Part shown: one piece after another, positions 61,092 to 64,000 of the stretch
How positions within the stretch are numbered: the stretch's first letter is position 1
How the letters are laid out: every line of letters begins with the position of its first letter
Source: Vibrio sp. UBA2441
GTDB lineage: Bacteria > Pseudomonadota > Gammaproteobacteria > Enterobacterales > Vibrionaceae
NCBI GenBank assembly: GCA_002342685.1
Contig: DDQN01000021.1
Coordinates: forward strand, 88,416-152,415
Reading direction: 5' to 3'
Length of the DNA stretch: 64,000 nt
Notes under the pieces: generated by a model
Told to the model about the DNA's origin: nothing
Database searches by the model: none
The model's input: the letters and a program-made list of their open reading frames with translations, nothing else
Made by a program: the position numbers and the translations under genes

Positions 61092-61103
61092 GATGATTTT
61101 ATT

Positions 61104-61799
61104 ATGAGAGTATTATTGGTTTTATTTTTTTCGTTGATATCCTATCAGTCATTTGCACTTTCAATTGACAAAATGGTATTGGTTGGTGATAAAGCTGGAA
61201 ATGGTGTTTTTACCCTGCATAACAATAATAGTTATACGTCATATATAACTGGAACAATAACAAAAATTGACGTTCAAGGTGAGGAAGTAATAGAAAATAA
61301 ATACGACGAATCTAACTTTGAAGATTGGGAGATTACGTTAACTCACCCTAAATTAATTTTAGAGTCAACGAGAATTAAACAAGTTGGTGTTAGATCTCTT
61401 TGTGGTTTGAAATGCAATTTTGAACGTGACCATGTATATCAGGTTAATTTTGTTCCGGTACCATACGCTGATGAAAGTGGGGAAGCACCGATAGTAGCCG
61501 TTAATATTGGATATGCACCATTGTATATCATTCCTGCCGAAAAACAGGATATAGATTATTACATTAGGAATGAAGGCGACGAGATTTATGTAGAAAATAA
61601 AGGGAATACCTTCTTTAGAGTTGGAATTGATCAATGTGAAGAAGAAATTAAAGACAATTGTCGTACGGCCTATACAGTCTTAGCTGGCAGAATAAAAAGA
61701 TTCAGCTTACCGGAAGCGGCACAGAGTGATGTTCTCAATGTCATTATTGTTAATCATGATGATAGCTACGTTCGTAGATTTAAGTTGAAAAGGGAATAA
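61104..61799 (+). CDS. periplasmic pilus chaperone (EcpB/CfaA-like)
   Basis: A 231-residue exported protein (signal peptide to about residue 18, SFALS). It carries two immunoglobulin-like domains: GVFTLHNNNSYTSYITGTITKIDVQG with an alternating pattern, LESTRIKQVGVRSLCGLKCNFERDHVYQVNFVPVP, and a C-terminal VNIGYAPLYIIPA domain. It should hold subunits by donor-strand complementation before usher delivery. A conserved Arg/Lys pair cannot be located for certain. It lies 12 bp after the usher gene. Confidence 0.75.
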   Translation: MRVLLVLFFSLISYQSFALSIDKMVLVGDKAGNGVFTLHNNNSYTSYITGTITKIDVQGEEVIENKYDESNFEDWEITLTHPKLILESTRIKQVGVRSLCGLKCNFERDHVYQVNFVPVPYADESGEAPIVAVNIGYAPLYIIPAEKQDIDYYIRNEGDEIYVENKGNTFFRVGIDQCEEEIKDNCRTAYTVLAGRIKRFSLPEAAQSDVLNVIIVNHDDSYVRRFKLKRE

Positions 61800-61802
61800 G
61801 CT

Positions 61803-62927
61803 ATGAAAGTGTTTATTAAGCATACTTTGCTGTTAATCTGTTCTTTGTCTTGTTTGTTGCCTATGTCTATTGTTTATGCGGCCACGTTATCACTTTCTGT
61901 TGTTGGTGATAAAATTGTGTTCAATAACGCACTTAATATTTCCGGTAGTAACTATGCTCTTACTGATTGGGAGGTGGTTGGACAACTTACACCAACAAAT
62001 GAATGGCAGCCCTCGTTGATGGCATCGACTAACGAATTCAAAATTTCAGGGCCTGGAGGGGAACTGACAGTACCTATTAAAGTTAAAGGAATGCAGTACA
62101 ACCTTGGTGGCAATACAGGCGTTACGTTAAATGCCACACCTCTAGTATCGGGAACACCTTGCAGTAGCAGCTCAACATTGAATGGTGCTGTTGTATCACT
62201 GTTTGCTAGTGGTTTTAATGGGGCATCGCCAAATTCATGCGATGCAAATTTTAGTATTAAAACACTGAAAAAATATAATCCTTTCTATTTTATGCGGCCG
62301 GTATTCGAAATTGATGAAGCAACATTGATTAAAAGATTAAATGGATTGTCTACCGTTGTAGGTGGAAATTATGTCGGAAGTATCACACTCTCAAGCAAGT
62401 ATTACTTTATAGAAAATAATATATTGACTTATCGTCTTATGCCTGCACGTACATTATCGATAAGCCTAGATTATGAACCAGAAGTATTAACGGACATCAA
62501 AGTAGACACTTTTAAGGAAATTACGCCAGTTTATAATACTACTGCTCACACAGTTTCTGGTAGTACATCATTTCAAATTGACGCCACCGGATATTTTGTT
62601 AATGGAATAAAAATGGTTTTCATTGATAAAGACTACAGCATGAAACATATTTTTGATGAGTCAAATCCGGACGATATAAAGTACGGAACTGATAAAATAC
62701 CATACTCTATTAGATGTGAAACGTGCAAAACGAAACAAATCGTATCTGAAGGAAGTCTTGATGACAGCGTGAAAAATAACAATAACTCTGTAGAAAATAG
62801 AGTGGCATCACCAGTAAAGAATATAACTTTCTCTATTGACGTAGGATATTCCGATATTAAAGCGGAGACGGTAAGTACAGGTTTATATAGAGATACAATT
62901 ACTATTTTGTTTAAAGAGATACTATAG
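61803..62927 (+). CDS. predicted tip adhesin / minor pilin (CfaE-like)
   Basis: A 374-residue exported protein, signal peptide to about residue 25 (...IVYAA). Two-domain layout like CFA/I-type tip adhesins: an N-terminal beta-rich domain (SGPGGELTVPIKVKG; a Cys pair PCSSSS ... NSCDAN) and a pilin-like C-terminal domain (RTLSISLDYEPEV, VENRVASPVKNITFSIDVGY, DTITILFKEI). IDEATLIKRLNGLSTVVGGNYVGSITL resembles the matching stretch of CfaE. Adhesin role is inferred from order and fold pattern. AGGGAATAAGCT precedes the ATG, so the ribosome binding site is good. Confidence 0.65.
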   Translation: MKVFIKHTLLLICSLSCLLPMSIVYAATLSLSVVGDKIVFNNALNISGSNYALTDWEVVGQLTPTNEWQPSLMASTNEFKISGPGGELTVPIKVKGMQYNLGGNTGVTLNATPLVSGTPCSSSSTLNGAVVSLFASGFNGASPNSCDANFSIKTLKKYNPFYFMRPVFEIDEATLIKRLNGLSTVVGGNYVGSITLSSKYYFIENNILTYRLMPARTLSISLDYEPEVLTDIKVDTFKEITPVYNTTAHTVSGSTSFQIDATGYFVNGIKMVFIDKDYSMKHIFDESNPDDIKYGTDKIPYSIRCETCKTKQIVSEGSLDDSVKNNNNSVENRVASPVKNITFSIDVGYSDIKAETVSTGLYRDTITILFKEIL

Positions 62928-62934
62928 GTTATTT

Positions 62935-63969
62935 ATGTGGTACCAAAAAGCGAGAAATATACTGCTTATAACTTTTCCATTAGTCACAAGTGCCAATGCA
63001 GATCTTAATAGGGATGAACTGTTTATTCCGACAGAATCACATTTTTATTCGGGCCCAAAATTGATTTGGTCGGACCTTGATGGCCTTTGTTCGGGCGTTC
63101 AAGATTGCAAGACACAGGTATTAGGAGCAGGTTTACTGGTTGGTTATCAGGTAAATAAGTGGTTTTCTGTGGAAAGTAATATTGAATATCTAGGCGAGCC
63201 TGATGTTAAGGTTGATAACGTAGTCCAGACAAATACCCGAGTATTAATGGGTGATATAGCCGGTAAATTTAAGCTCCTGAATGTTAATGACCACTTTCAG
63301 GTTTATTCAACATTTGGTGCCGCGTATCAGATGTTGAATACTGAAAATTCTATGGATCAAGTGGGTTACTTAGCGTCTCTGGGAGGGGAATATAATTTTA
63401 ATAATCAATGGTCTTTAAGGGGCGAATTAAAGCATGTTGATTTTTTTGATGAAGACCGCGCAAATCCTTACGGTTCTGATGCGTTGCTTTTTTCTCTTGG
63501 TTTGGTCTATCGCTTTGGTCAAAAGACAACTAAAACCCAAGTAGCTACAACTATCAAAGATGTGGAAAAGAGGGTTGAGGCAGAAGTGGTGGAAGAAGTG
63601 TTAGTTCCTGCACACTTTGAAAATATTCGTAGTGTGCAATTTTTTAATCATTTATTTGATTACAATACATTCTATTTGTTAGAAACGACGGATATCGACG
63701 CGCTTCTTCCTGATCTTCTGCAATCTGAAGGTATGATCAACGTCATTGGTTATACCGATAGTCGAGGCAGTCGCGTTTACAACCAAGAATTATCATATAA
63801 AAGAGCGAATGCTATCGCACAATATATTATTACCCAAGGGGTGAAAGAGAATCGGTTAAAGGTGATTGGTAAGGGAGAGGATAATCCTGTTGCAACCAAT
63901 ATGTATGAATGGGGTCGTAAGAAAAATAGGCGCGTAGAAATTAGTTTTAACAAAAAAACTTATAAATAA
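62935..63969 (+). CDS. OmpA-family outer-membrane protein linked to the pilus operon
   Basis: A 344-residue protein with signal peptide (to NANA/DLNR, about residue 22), an OmpA-like N-terminal barrel (VSGPKLIWSDLDG... AGLLVGYQVNKWFSVESNIEYLG... YRFGQKT to about residue 200) and a C-terminal OmpA peptidoglycan-binding domain (NVIGYTDSRGSRVYNQELSYKRANAIAQYI, RKKNRRVEISF). Seven bp after the adhesin gene, so same operon. It may anchor the pilus assembly to peptidoglycan. Codon frame is intact to the stop, 31 bp from the window end. Confidence 0.85.
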   Translation: MWYQKARNILLITFPLVTSANADLNRDELFIPTESHFYSGPKLIWSDLDGLCSGVQDCKTQVLGAGLLVGYQVNKWFSVESNIEYLGEPDVKVDNVVQTNTRVLMGDIAGKFKLLNVNDHFQVYSTFGAAYQMLNTENSMDQVGYLASLGGEYNFNNQWSLRGELKHVDFFDEDRANPYGSDALLFSLGLVYRFGQKTTKTQVATTIKDVEKRVEAEVVEEVLVPAHFENIRSVQFFNHLFDYNTFYLLETTDIDALLPDLLQSEGMINVIGYTDSRGSRVYNQELSYKRANAIAQYIITQGVKENRLKVIGKGEDNPVATNMYEWGRKKNRRVEISFNKKTYK

Positions 63970-64000
63970 CTACTATTAGTATGAGCCTGTAATTTAAATT

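Noticed and set aside
61365..61634. 89-residue frame on the minus strand in the chaperone gene
   Set aside because: Shadow of the chaperone coding sequence, no ribosome binding site, no domain.

Overview
The window looks like part of a chromosome from a marine gammaproteobacterium, most probably Vibrio or a close relative. This rests on overall gene similarity: a LiuR-controlled branched-chain amino acid catabolic region, an archaeal-like class I HMG-CoA reductase, YidH/YidG and YghU homologues, and moderate-to-low GC. No rRNA, tRNA, CRISPR array, transposase or phage gene was seen.

Bases 1-11,700 carry assorted housekeeping and accessory genes: the 3' end of a KDPG aldolase, adenosine deaminase, a LysE-type exporter, a U32-family protein, an oxidoreductase, a DUF202 pair, an EF-G paralogue with altered GTPase motifs, and a divergent EamA exporter/LysR pair. 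Bases 11,670-25,128 form the metabolic core. The leucine operon liuA-liuB-liuC-liuE runs leftward with liuR at its head, but lacks the biotin carboxylase gene liuD. A thiolase and the valine/isoleucine genes (mmsA, acyl-CoA dehydrogenase, two crotonases, mmsB, an SDR) run rightward. A double inverted LiuR-type operator separates the two arms. The ETF dehydrogenase and etfBA at 37.8-41.4 kb share a matching operator, and the branched-chain oxoacid dehydrogenase genes (bkdA1-bkdA2-bkdB) follow at 41.5-44.8 kb. Together they cover oxidative decarboxylation, FAD-linked dehydrogenation and transfer of electrons to quinone. HMG-CoA reductase lies between these blocks and acts on the CoA ester that the leucine pathway makes.

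Between them and beyond are three c-di-GMP enzymes (a cyclase, a Hpt/HD-GYP fusion and a GGDEF-EAL protein) and redox or stress genes (HxlR/FrnE, YghU, TetR/curA/GST, HPF, YcaQ-type glycosylase). There are also small-molecule exporters, a single-chain triple RidA protein, an AraC/GyrI-like regulator and a FAN1-type nuclease.

Bases 57,107-63,969 hold a six-gene chaperone-usher pilus operon of the CFA/I-ECP (alpha) type: pilin, minor pilin, usher, chaperone, tip adhesin and an OmpA-family protein. Its first two genes are both interrupted. The pilin reading frame is broken at an A7 tract in the signal peptide, and the minor pilin has an in-frame TAA. The four downstream genes are open. The most unusual non-coding features are two arrays of in-phase 7-bp repeats in the valine operon, the LiuR operators, and a perfect 18-bp inverted repeat upstream of the pilus operon.
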